Assembly (NCBI RefSeq): GCF_026230105.1
Contig: NC_079483.1
Span: 5,511,312 to 5,575,311 of the forward strand
Source: Diorhabda sublineata
Lineage: Eukaryota > Arthropoda > Insecta > Coleoptera > Chrysomelidae
Direction of reading: 5' to 3'
Length of the DNA: 64,000 bases
How positions within the stretch are numbered: position 1 is the stretch's first letter; each line of letters opens with the position of its first letter. The translations under genes and the position numbers were made by a program. The notes beneath the pieces are model-generated. The model had not been told where the DNA came from and did not search any database. It saw only the letters and a list, made by a program, of their open reading frames with translations. Positions 1 through 11,353 of this stretch are shown in pieces.

Positions 1-1250
1 GAGTGCTTCAAGGCTCAGTACTTGGCCCTATTTTGTTTTTTCAACAAGAGCTCAATATTTTACAATGCAAAAAAAGTGCACAATCACTTGCCAATTGGTA
101 AATACAATTAACTATAATTTTGTTATTCATTGTGGTTTTTTCTGTATTTTAAATTGTTTTATCTTTATTTAGTTATTTTTATGTTTGTTTTTTCAGTTTT
201 TACAAGATTTTGTCCATAAATTGAAACAATTTTTCGACAATGAAACATTTCTCTCTAAATCAGCGTCTATGGGTAATCGATGATGTGTTATGTACATAGT
301 GCAATACATAAGTTTCTAGCCTTAGAAAGTAAGGTCATAAATAAAAAAAATGTTGTTTCTACTGAATATATGTTCATTTCCACAAAATTTTTAAAATTTC
401 TGTTCTTATACCGCCTATTTAATTTCATATTAAATCTTCTATCCCTTAACTCGAATAATCGAACGAACCAGATCAGGGCTAAATTAAAAAAAAATGTTAA
501 TAATATTTTCTCATTGTTTATTCATAAAATTTTTTAGTATTCTCACGAGTTTTGGTCTTAATACGTTAATTTACTTTATCAAACCGCAGATATCGAAATG
601 TGTTTTGTGTTCCTGCCTAACTTCAAGGATATTTGTTCGCATACAAGGTTTCTCAATATAATATTTAACCAACAGGGAAAGGCTTTGGTATGCTTAGTCC
701 AATTGCCACAAAATATTTGTCGGTCAAATCTCAATGGAAAAATCTGAAAAGACCGATTCAAAACTTGACGCAGAAACAAGAAAAAAGGGATTGATTCGTT
801 GGATAGAACAAAAACAGGTCTTCTAGCTTTGTTAACATTAAATAATTTAATACACAACTCCTCGGTATCGATATCAGTTTAAAGTTTTTCCTGACACCTG
901 CAGCTTCTTCAATTAGTTTTATAGAAACAGTTTGTGTCGCAAAAATCTTGGAAAAAGTGTGTTTGTTTGGAAATAAGTCCAGTTGTATTAATCAAGAGCT
1001 TCAATATCACATTTTGGTCTACCTAGATTTTTTAATTTTATATTTTCAAATACACCCTCTAGTGGTGAATCTAAGATACCGAAAATAATTTCCACGCGTT
1101 TCTGGGAGCCCCTTTTGTTATATTTTTTTACCCTGAAACTGTAATATTTGATCGGCATCACATGACATGCTTCGCTGGAACTGCCTCTCCGTTCTTTTGA
1201 TAAATTCGTTTCGTAGCTTCATTTTGCAAATTTGCCGCGTTTGCTCGTAA

Positions 1251-1356
1251 TGGGTCCATCACTTCACATATCAACCAAAAGAACATTCGAAACAATGGAC
1301 TGAAAAGGCAGAACGGGCTCCGAAGAAGGCAAAGACCGTTCCATCTGCAGGCGACG
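1251..1356 (+). pseudogene. mariner transposase scrap
   Basis: About 35 codons read W-V-H-H-F-T, then KQWTEKAERAPKKAKTVPSA. This is the stretch of mariner transposases just after the first catalytic aspartate (family pattern WIHHYTPE...QSKQWT...PKKAKTVPSAGKVMA). The preceding helix-turn-helix region and the following VFWDAHG block are absent, and frames close on both sides. No inverted ends were found. It is a dead fragment, probably inside the chinmo intron. Confidence 0.7.
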
Positions 1357-1878
1357 GAAGAAATCGGGTAAAAACGGCCGCATTTGTTTAAAAAGAAATT
1401 TTAGTTTCATAAATGCACCAGCTCAACAACAAATTAAAAGAATTAAAGTTTGAATCATGCACCCTAATCGCCGGATTTAGCCTCCTCGGATTATTTCGGA
1501 TAACCGAAGATGCGCGAGAACTACTATTTTATCGATTGATCGCTTTTATTAGTTAAATTTTGCGTCTATATTAGTAGGTTATAAATTTTATAGAATATAA
1601 AAAATTATTTATCGGTCCACGCTATAAAATTAACCATACCATTATCGTGTATTGCGATATCAACGAATTATTCATCACTTGAAACTTTAGAAATCTCAGA
1701 ATCTCTAATAAATTAATTGTTGTCATTTCTCTACTTGTAAGCCATTAAATATCGATATTATTATTTTTTCAACAACCCTTTATGCTGTAATTAAAATTTA
1801 GTACCGAATAAAAATGATCAATTAAATCCGCACCAAATGCACGTTGTTGTAAAACGTTCCAACAACATCTCGTCACAT

Positions 1879-1881
<3 letters not shown>

Positions 1882-1915
<34 letters not shown>
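1882..1915. repeat. (CA)n microsatellite
   Basis: About 17 uninterrupted CA dinucleotides. A conceptual minus-strand open frame through it (1769-1963) has a Cys-Val run caused only by the repeat. Confidence 0.97.
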
Positions 1916-1917
<2 letters not shown>

Positions 1918-2650
1918 ATGTTGTGACATGTTTATTTTGATTATGCACTTGACCTACTGACACAAATTAGTCGTGTTATGCACTTCGTTTACGTATCTAC
2001 AAATAGATATCGAAGCTCTTGTGCAATATATTTACTTTGTTGGAATCCTTGTATTAACGATATAAACCAGTGATGTACTCAATTAAATTTGCGCGGGAAA
2101 AAAATTTGTGACAATGAAAGCAATCCATAGATAAATACAAAATGGTCGTGAAAAGAATTAGCAATTTTAACAATTGAATAATTTAATAATGTATTTATAC
2201 CAATAAATGTGTTTGTTTAATCAATGAAAAAATTAAATTTCTGATGAATTTGAAATAAATAATGGATGTATTATTTCAATTTAGGTTATTTCTACTAGAA
2301 TTAGTTTCGAAATAGTGACGTCAGTTGACGTAAAATTAAAATACACTGAGAAAACTAAACTCAAATGATTACACTAAAGGATATAAAAGGTTTCTTATTT
2401 TTACTATAAGAACTTGATTATTATTATTAAATGTATGTCAATATACGAGAGCTGTTTGATGAAAAAATTACTACTAACTGCGTAAATCATAGTGACGTCA
2501 TTATTAGTGACAGATAATTCAAGAATTAATTTCAGTTGAAGTAAAAATGTATTTAATATCTCCTCAATTAACTGAAATTCAGAAAGTTTCCTTTATTTCC
2601 AAATTCGGTCTTATCAGAAGGCTGGTAACTCATCTAGCTCTCAATGCGAG

Positions 2651-2669
2651 TACCTAACCTAACCCAACC
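2651..2669 (-). repeat. Short TTAGG-like tract
   Basis: Two perfect and one degenerate CCTAA pentamers. It is one of about ten short tracts of the insect telomeric motif scattered through this window. Confidence 0.6.
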
Positions 2670-2854
2670 TTGAAAAGGTTGTTGCATTGTTTGATTTTTT
2701 TGGAAGCATTGCTTCCAAATAATTGCGCGTAATCCAGAGTTGTATTTTCACATGAAGACACATTCAAGTCGTGCAATGACTTTGAAGTTTTATTTCGCGT
2801 TCCCAAACTGTCTAAATTCAACCTGGCTATCATTTATTCAATTTTGTTTTTCAG

Positions 2855-3174
2855 GTGTAAGCTTTAGAGCTCATAAATTGATTCTGGCGGCTTGTAGTAA
2901 ACACCTAGCCGATCTATTCGAAACTGCTCCGCTTCACCAAAATTTACTCGTCATACTCGATAATACGTCCGCCACCAACATGTCCGCTCTCTTGGAATTT
3001 ATGTACAAGGGAGAAGTACACGTTTCGCAGGATTCCCTGTCCAGTTTTTTGAAAGCCGCGGAATGTTTACAAGTGAAAGGATTGAGTATCGAACACGAGA
3101 AATTGGCCGTTGCGCAGGGTCACAGCATCACTCCCATGGATACTGGAATAGATTCTCCCGGAAAACATTCTAAG
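2855..3174 (+). CDS. chinmo: chinmo exon: C-terminal half of the BTB domain
   Basis: The acceptor is a T-rich tract then CAG at 2852-2854, and the donor is AAG/GTAAGA at 3174/3175. The exon starts in phase 1 (G completed by upstream base) and ends in phase 0. It encodes GVSFRAHKLILAACSK, then the LLEFMYKGEVHVSQ block and FLKAAECLQVKGLS. These are the BTB core helices and the dimer-facing strand typical of insect BTB-ZF (ttk-type) factors. An apparent longer frame from 2740 runs through the upstream intron; the splice signal and loss of similarity before GVSF mark the true edge. Translation past 3174 has no family similarity and reaches a stop at 3283, as expected for intron. Confidence 0.85.
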
Positions 3175-6033
3175 GTAAGATGGAATCCAAAATGTCAACA
3201 CACTTTTCAAATATTGGAAATGTTTTTAGAAGACTCTGTTTCTTGCCTCGACAATAACATTTTTATGGTGATCCCTATGGACTAAAAAGTTATCGTAAAT
3301 ATCCAACGTTTAACCATCAAAAATCCATTGAATGACTTTTGTTTCGATGACTTTACTAGAAGTGGTGGATCTTGATGAAATGGTCGCTTGTTCTAATATC
3401 AAATCGATGTTATAAAATATGATCTGATCTGAAACATGCACCAGAAGCATGAAAGATGCACCATTTCTAGTAAGGTCATCATTCAAGGAATTTTTATGGT
3501 TAGAAGTTGAATGTAAAATTCTTGATAAAAATCTCTTGCACTTAGTGAGCACTCAAATCCTGTTTGAATAATTTATTGTTGAAGTTGGCAGACCCACCTA
3601 ACCTAATCTAACCTAATTTCACCCAATATAACCTAACCTAATCTAACGTAATCTAATCAAATTATGAGTTAAGGAACAAAATGAAAATGGAATCGATTTT
3701 AAAAACGATAATTGGTATTGAAAACGCATCTGCCTCATCAATATCCACCACTTTTAGTGAGGTCAAGGAATCAAAATTCATTCAACGGATTTTTGATGGT
3801 TAAATGTTAAATATGGAAAACTTTTTGAGAATAATCTGTTGCACTTGATAAGCACTTAATTCTTATGTGAAACAAAAGGTGAAAAATTATTTTTATTTCA
3901 ATAGATATCGCCAAATTTTAAAAACCCGGTAGACCTTTTCTTATTATTTTTGACACGTTTTTAGGTTATTTTTTTGACTTGGAGCTGCCAATTTTATAGG
4001 GGTCTTATGGTGAGTTATACTAAAAAAAAAATAGAGAAAATGAAAGTAACATAATAGTTAAACAAAATAAAAAAGAATGCGTTCGAATAAAAAAAATTGC
4101 ACAATTTTAAACATAAGTTCCAACCAATTAAAAGATAAAATTTTGCGTATGCCTATTTCAATGTCACTTGTCTCCCGTCATTTGTCATCTGGATTTATCA
4201 TTCTGGTGTTAGTATAAATATTTTTCGTATTTTTTCTTTGGTATTCTAAACACAAAATATTTGAATATATTCATGGGTTGTGATTTCATGATGGCTGACG
4301 TTACACAAAACAACTTTTGTTTTGGTTTATTTTTTAGTCTTTTATGAACGTCATTCTTGAAGAAAACTCTTATTTTTGATTTTATTTCTGTTATGTTATC
4401 TTATTTTTATTTCTGTGTGAATCCAATTTTACATTGCAGCGGTAAAATTTTACGCATGCGAATGTATATTTCAATGTCACTTGTATCCCGTCATTTGTCA
4501 TCTGGATTTTGAAACGTTTTAGTATAAATATTTTTCATATTCTTTCTCTGGTATTCTAAACACAAAATATTTGAAGAGATTCATGTGTTGTGATTACATA
4601 ATGGCCGATGCTGCACAGAGCAACTTTTATTTTGGTTTGGAATATATGGAAAATCTGTCAGCGGTATCACGTCACTACCATGCGCGGAATGCGTTTTCAG
4701 ATGACATAAAACACAAAAAAGTTATATTATATTTTTCTTAAAATACGTCATGTTATTTTTTAGTCTTGTATGAATGACATTCTCAAATAAAACTCTTCTT
4801 TTATTTTATTTTATTTCTGTATGAATCCAACTTCACATTGCAGAAGCAAAATTTTGCGTATGCGAAAGTATATTTATACGTCATTTGTCTCCCGTCATTT
4901 GTCATCTGAGTTTTGAAACGGTTATACTTTTATGAATATAAAATACTGCCCTATTTATTTAGATATTATATCATTTTTGTTTTTCTACAACAGGGTAAGG
5001 AAATATTAATAGAAAAGAAAACAATCAGAATTTCGCTCATTTTCACAGATACAACCAAATATATATCAACTGTACGTCACTACGTATAGGCAACTATTCT
5101 TTCATGCGTGTATATAATGCTGCCGATGGTAAAAACTCATAATCTGATGTAAATGCCTTTTTGACATGTTGTAAGACAAAGGGCAATGAAATATGAGAGT
5201 TAATACACCTTTTCAGATAAATGTGTCCGGCATTTTTTGGATCATACATACACTAATAGGTCGTGGAAGTTTATTTATTCCGCCACTCAGATGTCCAGAC
5301 CTAACTTGCTTAGATTTGTGGGGCCGAATAAAAGATCTCGTTTACACCAATCGACCCACAACGAGGAGATGATTTGATTTAAAGAATACGACAAATCAGC
5401 TTAGAATTGATATATTTTGATTTTCTGAACAAAATGTCTTGTAACATAAAGTTTATAAAAATTGGTTAAGCAGAACCGGACTTCATAACTAAGCTCCCAC
5501 TCTTTCCCACATCTTATTTGATTTGAGAAAAGTTGTGAAATGAAAATGCGCATAATTTGCTAAAGAATTCGATTATCGTATATAAAGTGCCACTTAATTT
5601 CGTAAATTTTAAAAAATTTCCGACGTTCGTTCTTAGTATTACTTCAATGCAATCTTTTATCATAACCGTATATAATTGTTTTTCACATTTTTGTTTAAAC
5701 AACTTTTTATTTATATTCAAATTGGGAATTGTCGTTAAGCGGACCGAGGAACCGATCAATTTTCTAGTTAGGTTATGTTCGCTTTCGCTTAGAATAGGTT
5801 AGGTTAAGTTACCTTTAGCTTAGGTTAGGTTGCTGATAGCTCATATGCTCTCAAAATCAAAAAGTGCCGTTCCGTATAATTCATAAATCCAGTTTAAAAA
5901 GAAGTTAACCAACCGGAAGTACTTTTTTCCGACTTCTGGAACTTCGATAAACAGATTTTTCGACAATGAAAACGCCAAATTACCAAGTGGAAGTTAGATT
6001 GGATCTAGATCGTTAAAAAAACAATTTTTCGAG

Positions 6034-6082
<49 letters not shown>

Positions 6083-9000
6083 TAGTGATATTCTTTTTTT
6101 TTAGGTACCGAAGGAAGAAATAGATACTCCGATATCGAACACAACACACCATCAATCCAGCCCGTCCCCAAGTTATTCACCGACAATGTCCCCGTATATG
6201 CATCCGCATCATTACAGACCATACGAACCGAGGATGTCGACATCGGGAGCATCTTACGGAGATAACGCCTTGAAACGACCTCTACGAAGTCCTAGCGAAA
6301 TATTACAGGAAACCGGCAATAGAGCTTCGGTCCTTAGAGACGGAAGCAAAGCTGTAGGAAGACCCGGTTCGCCGGGACAGATGTGCGCTTATAGACCACC
6401 TTCCTCTTTATCGAATTTGCCGAATCAACCGGGAGGCGAGACTCCTCCAGAAAGCAGATTCGATCCGGATCCTGCCACCGCTTTGATTTGTCCGGAAACC
6501 AATAGTATAGATCGGTTTCAGGATCCGGGACGTCCAGAAGGTAAAAATATTGTTATAAAACGAGTTTTTTTACTAATTCTGGTTTATTTATAGATTTGAG
6601 AAAGAAAATGGACCATGCGATGCAACAAGACGAATCGCCGAGTAGTACCGCAGGAAACGGAACAGGAAACAATAGCAACATGCTCAATAACACCATATCT
6701 TCGAACGGTTCCGCCAGATCTCAAGCTAACTACGGCCATGACAGGGAGGCAGATCTTATACAGACCAATATATGGAGTAACGTAGCTGGAAAAATAAATT
6801 GCAAAGCCGGAACTGTTAATACAGCGGATGGTGAGTATTTTCTTCATTTTTTCAATCTTCCTTTATCGTTCGTCCCAATATCATCTTCCCGTATAATTCT
6901 AATAATATTATTTAGAAACATTTAATAGTCAGTTTACTACCTGAAGAGTATTTATTATAACGAAACTCAAATTTTCCTTATAAAAATTATTTTATAATTT
7001 AAGTCTTTCTAAAACACCTGATTTGTATATTATTCAACAACAAGCATCAATATTTATAACTTTGAACTTATTTTTGACGATTTTTATAAATTTATCTGTC
7101 ATTTCCCTTTTCCCCTGTACTGTACTGCTTTTTTAGCATTAAAAAAATTCTCATAGTGCTTTAAAACACTTCAGAATATTTTAAATTACTCCAGAAAATT
7201 CGATACCTGTTAAATAATATACACAAAGACCAATTTCTTTACGATTAATTATATCATAATATAAAATAAACAATTAGATGCGTTACATATACGTAAAAGA
7301 CCTGGTTATATACGAAAGAAGAATAACCTATCTTGTCTCTTACATTCTATTATTCATTTTTTGAAAAACTATAGAAAACAATTAGATACGATTTTTTTGT
7401 AATCATATAGGTAAAGGCCACGTTTTCAAGAAAAGAAGAAGAACCTGTCAAGTCTATTCTATACAACACTCTTTTGTTCATAACCTAAAAAACAATCAGA
7501 TAGTTACCTGTGTAGTCATTTAGATAGAGGCCTAAATATAAAGGAAATAAGATTATGGTTAGAAAGTACGGGGGTAGAAAAAAAGAAGAACAATTTACGT
7601 ATACGCGTCAAAATATGTTAAATAAGGTTGGCGCCACATTATCATTAGGGTAAATTTTAAAGGAAGGGGCAAATAGTATTAGTGAGAAAATACAAAATAA
7701 AATCAATCAAGGGGCACGCTTTCTCGTTATGATTCTTATAGGTTATATTTTGTCTACACCAGCGCCATTTTGGAAGGTTTTTTAAACTTTTATTCATCTA
7801 TAGAGGGTAGAGTCAAAGAGGAGTATCTCACGTGGAAGGAAAATTGAAAAAGTCACCAGCTGTATTCTTCAAATAATAGTTCAAAAACATAATAGGGATA
7901 GAGAGTTCAAAATTTTAATATCAGTTTTTTCTCAAATAATTCGTTGTATGAAATAATGTGGTCATTATAACCTAAAACAAATTTATACTGATGCTAAAGT
8001 GGTGACACCTGTATTTAACACATTTTGGCAGACATTTTTCATGTACAAACATGGTTCTTCTTCTCTTTAACCTCCACACTTTTTTGGAAAACTCTTGAAA
8101 ACATGTGAATGACTGTTATATGTATATAATTTAAGAAAAAGAATAATCTGTTGAATCTAAATACTATATTTACTGTCCTTTTTTAATGAACTGAAAAACA
8201 AGTGGATTTATTACCTGTGTAATCATATAGGTAAAAGCCTAGTTATATGGTAAAGAAGAATAACCTATAATAACTTTTGTTATAATATTTCATCTTTCCC
8301 TTTTTGGAGAACCATTCAATAGCTGCGATATTTCTCTAATAAAATAGATAAAGGCCACGTTTGAAGGAAAAGAAGAATGACCTGTCAAATTCGAATTGAG
8401 CAATCTAATGAACTGTCAAATTCCATTTAAAAATGATCGCCGTGGGGTAAATAATTGGTTTTGTCATAAGCTTCTGTGCTGAATTTCTTGAATTTCACCT
8501 TGCAACCTTCAAAAGTAGTACTCACTAATGTTTGATATCTAATTTAAGTATTTTAAATTTTGTAAATTGCGTGGAAGCTTACTTGCAGACTAAAAAACTG
8601 CAAAAATACTCAGTTTTATTAATCTCACAGAAACAGATCTAAAAACTTATATATGAGCTCCTCTCAACACCATAAAATAAAAAAATTAATACAGAACAAC
8701 TGAACTACCCAAAAACATAAAAACAAGAGAACTAACACGGGTACATACGAGAAAGTCCATTTAAAATGGCCGCCGTAGGGGTAAACAAATGCTTTTGCCG
8801 TTTATGTCTGGTTAGGTTAAGTTAGTTAGTTAAGTCCTCCATAAAATCAGAAAACTCTTACCACGGAAAAAATCAAGAAAAGCTAACATAGGTACAGACC
8901 AGAAAATCGATTGCTTACCCCACGGCCGCCATTTTGACGTAGATCAATTGTTTTTTAGATTGCCTAATTAGATTAGTTACCTGTGTTATCATATAGGTAA

Positions 9001-9425
9001 AGGCATAGTTATAAGGGAAAAAGAATAACTTATTTAGCCTCTTTACAATCTTTTATCATCTTCTTTTTGTAAAACTGTAATAAACAAATATGATATTTGA
9101 TTAAACGTTATATGGAAAAGAAGAATAACTTACTTAGTCTTGATACAATTGTTTAAGAATTATTTTACTTTCAGGAAAAAAATTAAAGTGCCCTTTTTGT
9201 GAGAGATTATATGGTTACGAGACCAATTTGAGGGCGCACATACGACAGCGACATCAGGGGATCCGAGTACCGTGTCCGTTTTGTTCGCGAACCTTTACCA
9301 GAAACAACACGGTCAGAAGACACATAGCGAGGGAGCATAAGGCCGAGCTCAGTTTAAAGGCTTACCAACAGAATCAGCAACAGCAGCAGCAGCAACAACA
9401 GCAGGTACACAACCACAATCCTTAA
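2855..9425 (+). CDS. chinmo: BTB / two-C2H2 zinc-finger transcription factor, Chinmo-like (5' exon outside window)
   Basis: The joined exons 2855-3174, 6105-6540, 6594-6830 and 9175-9425 give 414 residues plus stop. Order: second half of a BTB/POZ domain (about residues 1-85), a low-complexity Ser/Pro/His/Asn-rich linker (about 100-330), two C2H2 fingers (337-358 and 365-386), then a glutamine run and HNHNP end. All four junctions keep frame and use GT-AG sites. In the family, Chinmo is a nuclear repressor-type BTB factor that sets temporal identity of neurons and larval stem-like states. The BTB wording (AHKLILAACSKHLADLFE, LLEFMYKGEVHVSQ) and the pair of fingers with a six-residue linker fit Chinmo better than Broad, Lola, Fruitless or Tramtrack. 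Orthology is inferred from memory. The N-terminal BTB part is missing because the window starts inside an intron. Confidence 0.75.
3305..3808. repeat. Foldback element with ~72-bp inverted arms
   Basis: The arm at 3305-3377 and the reverse complement of 3736-3808 agree at about 85% of positions by eye (shared core TTAACCATCAAAAATCC and AGTGGTGGAT). The interior carries a second, direct copy of the arm's neighbour (the CTTGCACTT...GAGCACT motif near 3535 and 3840). It is probably a non-autonomous DNA transposon remnant in the chinmo intron. No clear target duplication was seen. Confidence 0.65.
3596..3656 (-). repeat. Degenerate CCTAA/TCTAA tract
   Basis: About 60 bases of CCTAA, TCTAA and CCCAATA units, lying inside the foldback element. 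It resembles decayed TTAGG telomeric repeat. Confidence 0.55.
4138..4935 (+). repeat. Intronic tandem duplication, about 2.3 units of 314-403 bp
   Basis: The anchor CCCGTCATTTGTCATCTG recurs at 4174, 4488 and 4891. Each is preceded by AATTTTGCGTATGC-type sequence, and the first two are followed by AGTATAAATATTTTTC and TATTCTAAACACAAAATATT blocks. Units differ at roughly 15-20% of positions, so the duplication is not recent. No coding content. Confidence 0.8.
5254..5410 (+). pseudogene. Fragment of a Tc1/mariner-type (DDE) transposase C-terminus
   Basis: Reads about PPLRCPDLTCLDLWGRIKDL and then VYTNRPTT. This resembles the block WPPRSPDLTPLDFFLWGFLKDKVY around the second catalytic aspartate of an insect transposase family. 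A similar scrap lies at 39920-40060. Nothing else of the gene is visible nearby. Confidence 0.5.
5766..5831 (+). repeat. TTAGG-like tract
   Basis: Several TTAGG/TTAGGTTA units interrupted by non-repeat bases, in the chinmo intron. Confidence 0.6.
6035..6084. repeat. (TA)n microsatellite just upstream of an exon
   Basis: About 20 TA units followed by CATATATAG. Only the T-run and TTAG acceptor (6090-6104) separate it from the exon at 6105, so length changes here would alter the spacing between branch point and acceptor. Confidence 0.95.
6105..6540 (+). CDS. chinmo: chinmo exon: disordered Pro/Ser/His-rich linker
   Basis: The acceptor TTTTTTTTAG/GTACCG opens the exon in phase 0, giving VPKEEIDTPIS directly after the upstream ...GKHSK. 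The region is rich in Ser, Pro, His and Tyr (SPSPSYSPTMSPYMHPHHY), then basic and Pro-rich, consistent with an unstructured linker between BTB and zinc fingers. It ends GRPEG with donor G/GTAAAA at 6540/6541 (phase 1). The GC content is clearly above the surrounding intron. A longer frame into 6593 is intron read-through. Confidence 0.8.
6541..6593 (+). other. 53-base mini-intron
   Basis: GTAAAAATATTG donor and TTTATTTATAG acceptor around an AT-rich interior. Removing it keeps the frame (G + AT gives Asp). It is near the lower size limit for insect introns. If retained, the upstream frame runs through and stops at 6593, which would truncate the protein before its zinc fingers. Confidence 0.75.
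6594..6830 (+). CDS. chinmo: chinmo exon: Asn/Ser-rich linker
   Basis: The exon begins with the last two bases of an Asp codon and reads DLRKKMDHAMQQDESPSS, then Gly/Asn/Ser-rich sequence and ANYGHDREADLIQTNIW. It ends ...NTAD with donor G/GTGAGT at 6830/6831 (phase 1), matching the phase of the finger exon's acceptor. The conserved-looking DREADLIQTNIW segment just before the fingers may be a short functional motif. The frame after 6830 continues with intronic sequence only. Confidence 0.8.
6831..9174 (+). other. chinmo intron (2.3 kb) with a diffuse repeat family
   Basis: GTGAGT donor and TTACTTTCAG acceptor. Inside, variants of TTACCTGTGTAATCATATAGG followed 30-40 bases later by AAGAAGAATAACCT recur at about 7310, 7410, 7505, 8215, 8340, 8980 and 9100. 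A module AAATGGCCGCCGTAGGGGTA at about 8765 is repeated as a variant at 8430, inverted at about 8908-8940, and again at 25370. The repeats are diverged and show no coding potential. Confidence 0.7.
9175..9425 (+). CDS. chinmo: chinmo last coding exon: two C2H2 zinc fingers, poly-Q, stop
   Basis: Acceptor TTTCAG/GA; phase 1 joins with the upstream G to Gly. Reads GKKLKCPFCERLYGYETN onward: finger 1 is C-x2-C-x12-H-x4-H, linker QGIRVP, finger 2 is C-x2-C-x12-H-x4-H (SRTFTRNNTVRRHIAREH). The two fingers should bind DNA as a pair. A run of about ten glutamines (CAG/CAA mixture) and HNHNP precede TAA at 9423-9425. The finger exon has the highest GC of the gene and looks under strong constraint. 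Confidence 0.88.
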
Positions 9426-10404
9426 GGTCACGTTTTTAAGGGTATGACAACTACTTCAGATCTGGTGTAAATATTATGTTTTGTGGAGAAGATCCGGTTT
9501 GTTTACTGGATAGGAAAATTGTGGTTGATGTTGTTAAACGTAAAATTTTAACTGTAATATTAAGGGAATTTCAGGGTAACAGTTATAAGTGAGAATATTT
9601 TGCACATTATTTTGTATACGTACATCGTAGATTGAGCTCTAATTTTTTAAAATTAGATGTATGAATGGGTATAGGGTTGTCAAATTACCAAAAGTTTCGA
9701 GTTATTTTATTTTGATGGTCAGAAATACTCGAAAAGTAATCGAACTGTGTGGGTCAAAAGTTTTGTATCACATTCTAATATATAAATGAATTATTAAAAA
9801 TTTAAAGTAATTGAAAATACCATTAGATTCAAATTTATTTAAAAACATGAGCAAAATTACAATTAGAATTATTTTAACGAACTAGTTAACAAACTAATTT
9901 CCAATTTAATAAGTTTACACATTTTTAAAAATAACATCTACCAAAATTATTTTTTTTCCAAATACTTATTTCACAATTAACTAAAGATAATAATACACTT
10001 GAATATTCCAAAATCATACGACTGAATAATATTAAAATATATCTAAAAAAAAAAATTGTTAAGCCTGGATTTATGAATGAGTTGTGAAGGAAATTTTTTA
10101 TTTTCTTACAGATACGTTTTAAACAGTACTTTATTATGAGTAAATAATTTATTTACAAGACATAATCTTTCGGAAAATGGAGATACGTCCTTTAGGCTCT
10201 TTAAACAAAATCACTGTTCCAGAAGACTATTCAACAGAGTTGTACAAGATAGATTCTGAAGAAAAATGGTAATAACATATGTTCTTGACACTATAGATGA
10301 AGAAATTTGAATTCTGTGGTTTAGTGGTACTTTGGTACTTTGTGTATTAACCATCAATTTACATGTTGGAACATTTTTATACCTAAAAGTGTTGTAATAC
10401 AAAC

Positions 10405-11035
10405 ACCTGGATCTATTTTTAAACCATCTGTGGTTAATTGGAGAGTAAAATTCACAGACATGGTGTAAGAAGAAGGACGAAGGATATTCAATTTTTGAGA
10501 TATTAATACTTTGATTAATTTCGTCAGTAAATTTTTATTTTGTAAATATTAATATTAAGAAAACCGTTTTTTCTTGTTACCGAAAATAGAAATACATGAC
10601 ATGAACATGTCCGTTACGTTAATTTAGTTCTGCCATTGGTGGACCGCCTTTAAATGTGGCCTTTAAATGTGGAGTAGATCACGGATCCCAAAAGTTTGGC
10701 CAAGTGAGCTTGTTCAAGTGGGCCAGAACGGCTGACAGAAAGAGAAAGAACATCGGTTTACCTCTCTCTATTTCTCTATTGTATTCTGATCTACTCTACC
10801 TAATAGTCTGTCAATATTAACATCTGGATCTGTTGTTAAACTTTCTTCGTGGTTAATTTAAGAGTACAATAGACCAAGAAGGTTGAGAAATACTTCCTTT
10901 AGGGTGCTTGGTGATCGCTCGCTTCTGTGTGGATTGAGTTAAGAATACCAGTCCTGGATCTATTATTAAACTATCCTCCGTTAATATAAGAGAAAAAAAA
11001 AAAAGAAAAAGGTTTAGAAATTCTTCCTTTAGTGT
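10405..11035 (+). repeat. Diverged repeat, three copies
   Basis: The motif CTGGATCTATTATTAAAC followed by GTTAATTTAAGAG and, further on, GAAATTCTTCCTTTAG-like text occurs at about 10409, 10824 and 10955. Spacing is irregular and copies are diverged. No open frame of note. Confidence 0.5.
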
Positions 11036-11201
11036 ATTCGAACAGAATTATTTAATGAGAAGCTTCTTTCATAGTGCCAAATACAAATAATTGATGATAT
11101 ATTATCAATCAGTGGTTTGGATTGCTTAGGTGAGAAAAAAATGGATTTTTTAGTTGTTAACTAGGTTGTAATATCGGGAATTATTGGTGATATTTGTTTT
11201 G

Positions 11202-11353
11202 AACACACTGTTCACATTACCACTGCACGTACATTCAAAATGACACTGACGGATAGGTAAACTTTACCTTCAGTGTCTGAAGACGGTAACTTGGTTTCGA
11301 AACGCACGTATACAGTGTAATTGTGAGTCTCAGTATAGTGTAAACAGTGTGTT
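11202..11353. mobile_element. Short MITE with AACACACTGTT ends
   Basis: AACACACTGTT at 11202 and its inverse AACAGTGTGTT at 11343 bound 152 bp, with further partial inverted similarity inward. The interior has the module CTGAAGACGGTAACTTGGTTTCGAAACGC, seen (in ≤20-base pieces: GATAACTTGGTTATCGAAAC) at 36.2, 44.8, 52.0, 52.8, 58.4 and 59.5 kb too. It is a non-autonomous DNA element family present in at least six copies here. No transposase partner was identified. Confidence 0.7.

Larger units (their letters stand above)
1..2854 (+). other. Probable intron (or 5' flank) upstream of the first visible chinmo exon
   Basis: The coding exon beginning at 2855 opens with two bases that complete a glycine codon begun upstream, so the left edge of the window is probably intron, ending in the acceptor at 2843-2854 (pyrimidine-rich run then CAG). 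I looked for the expected upstream exon, with the FCLKWN-type start of a BTB domain, and did not find it. The stretch is AT-rich and holds a mariner scrap (1251-1356), a CA microsatellite (1882-1915) and a short TTAGG-like run (2651-2669). Open frames at 280-537 and 579-857 show no recognisable domain. Confidence 0.55.
3175..6104 (+). other. chinmo intron (2.9 kb) with repeats
   Basis: A GTAAGA donor at 3175 and a T-rich/TTAG acceptor ending 6104 bound this intron. It holds a foldback element (3305-3808), TTAGG-like tracts (3596-3656, 5766-5831), a ~300-400-bp tandem duplication (4138-4935), a transposase scrap (5254-5410) and a TA microsatellite only 20 bases from the acceptor. The overlapping open frames near 5514-5802 show no domain. 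Confidence 0.8.

Noticed and set aside
2740..3285. A single 181-codon gene containing the BTB half
   Set aside because: The first 38 and last 37 codons are intron read-through; clear acceptor (2854) and donor (3174) sites and loss of family similarity mark the exon.
6034..6252. Minus-strand frame ending in an Ile/Tyr run
   Set aside because: Shadow of the chinmo exon at 6105 plus translation of the TA microsatellite.
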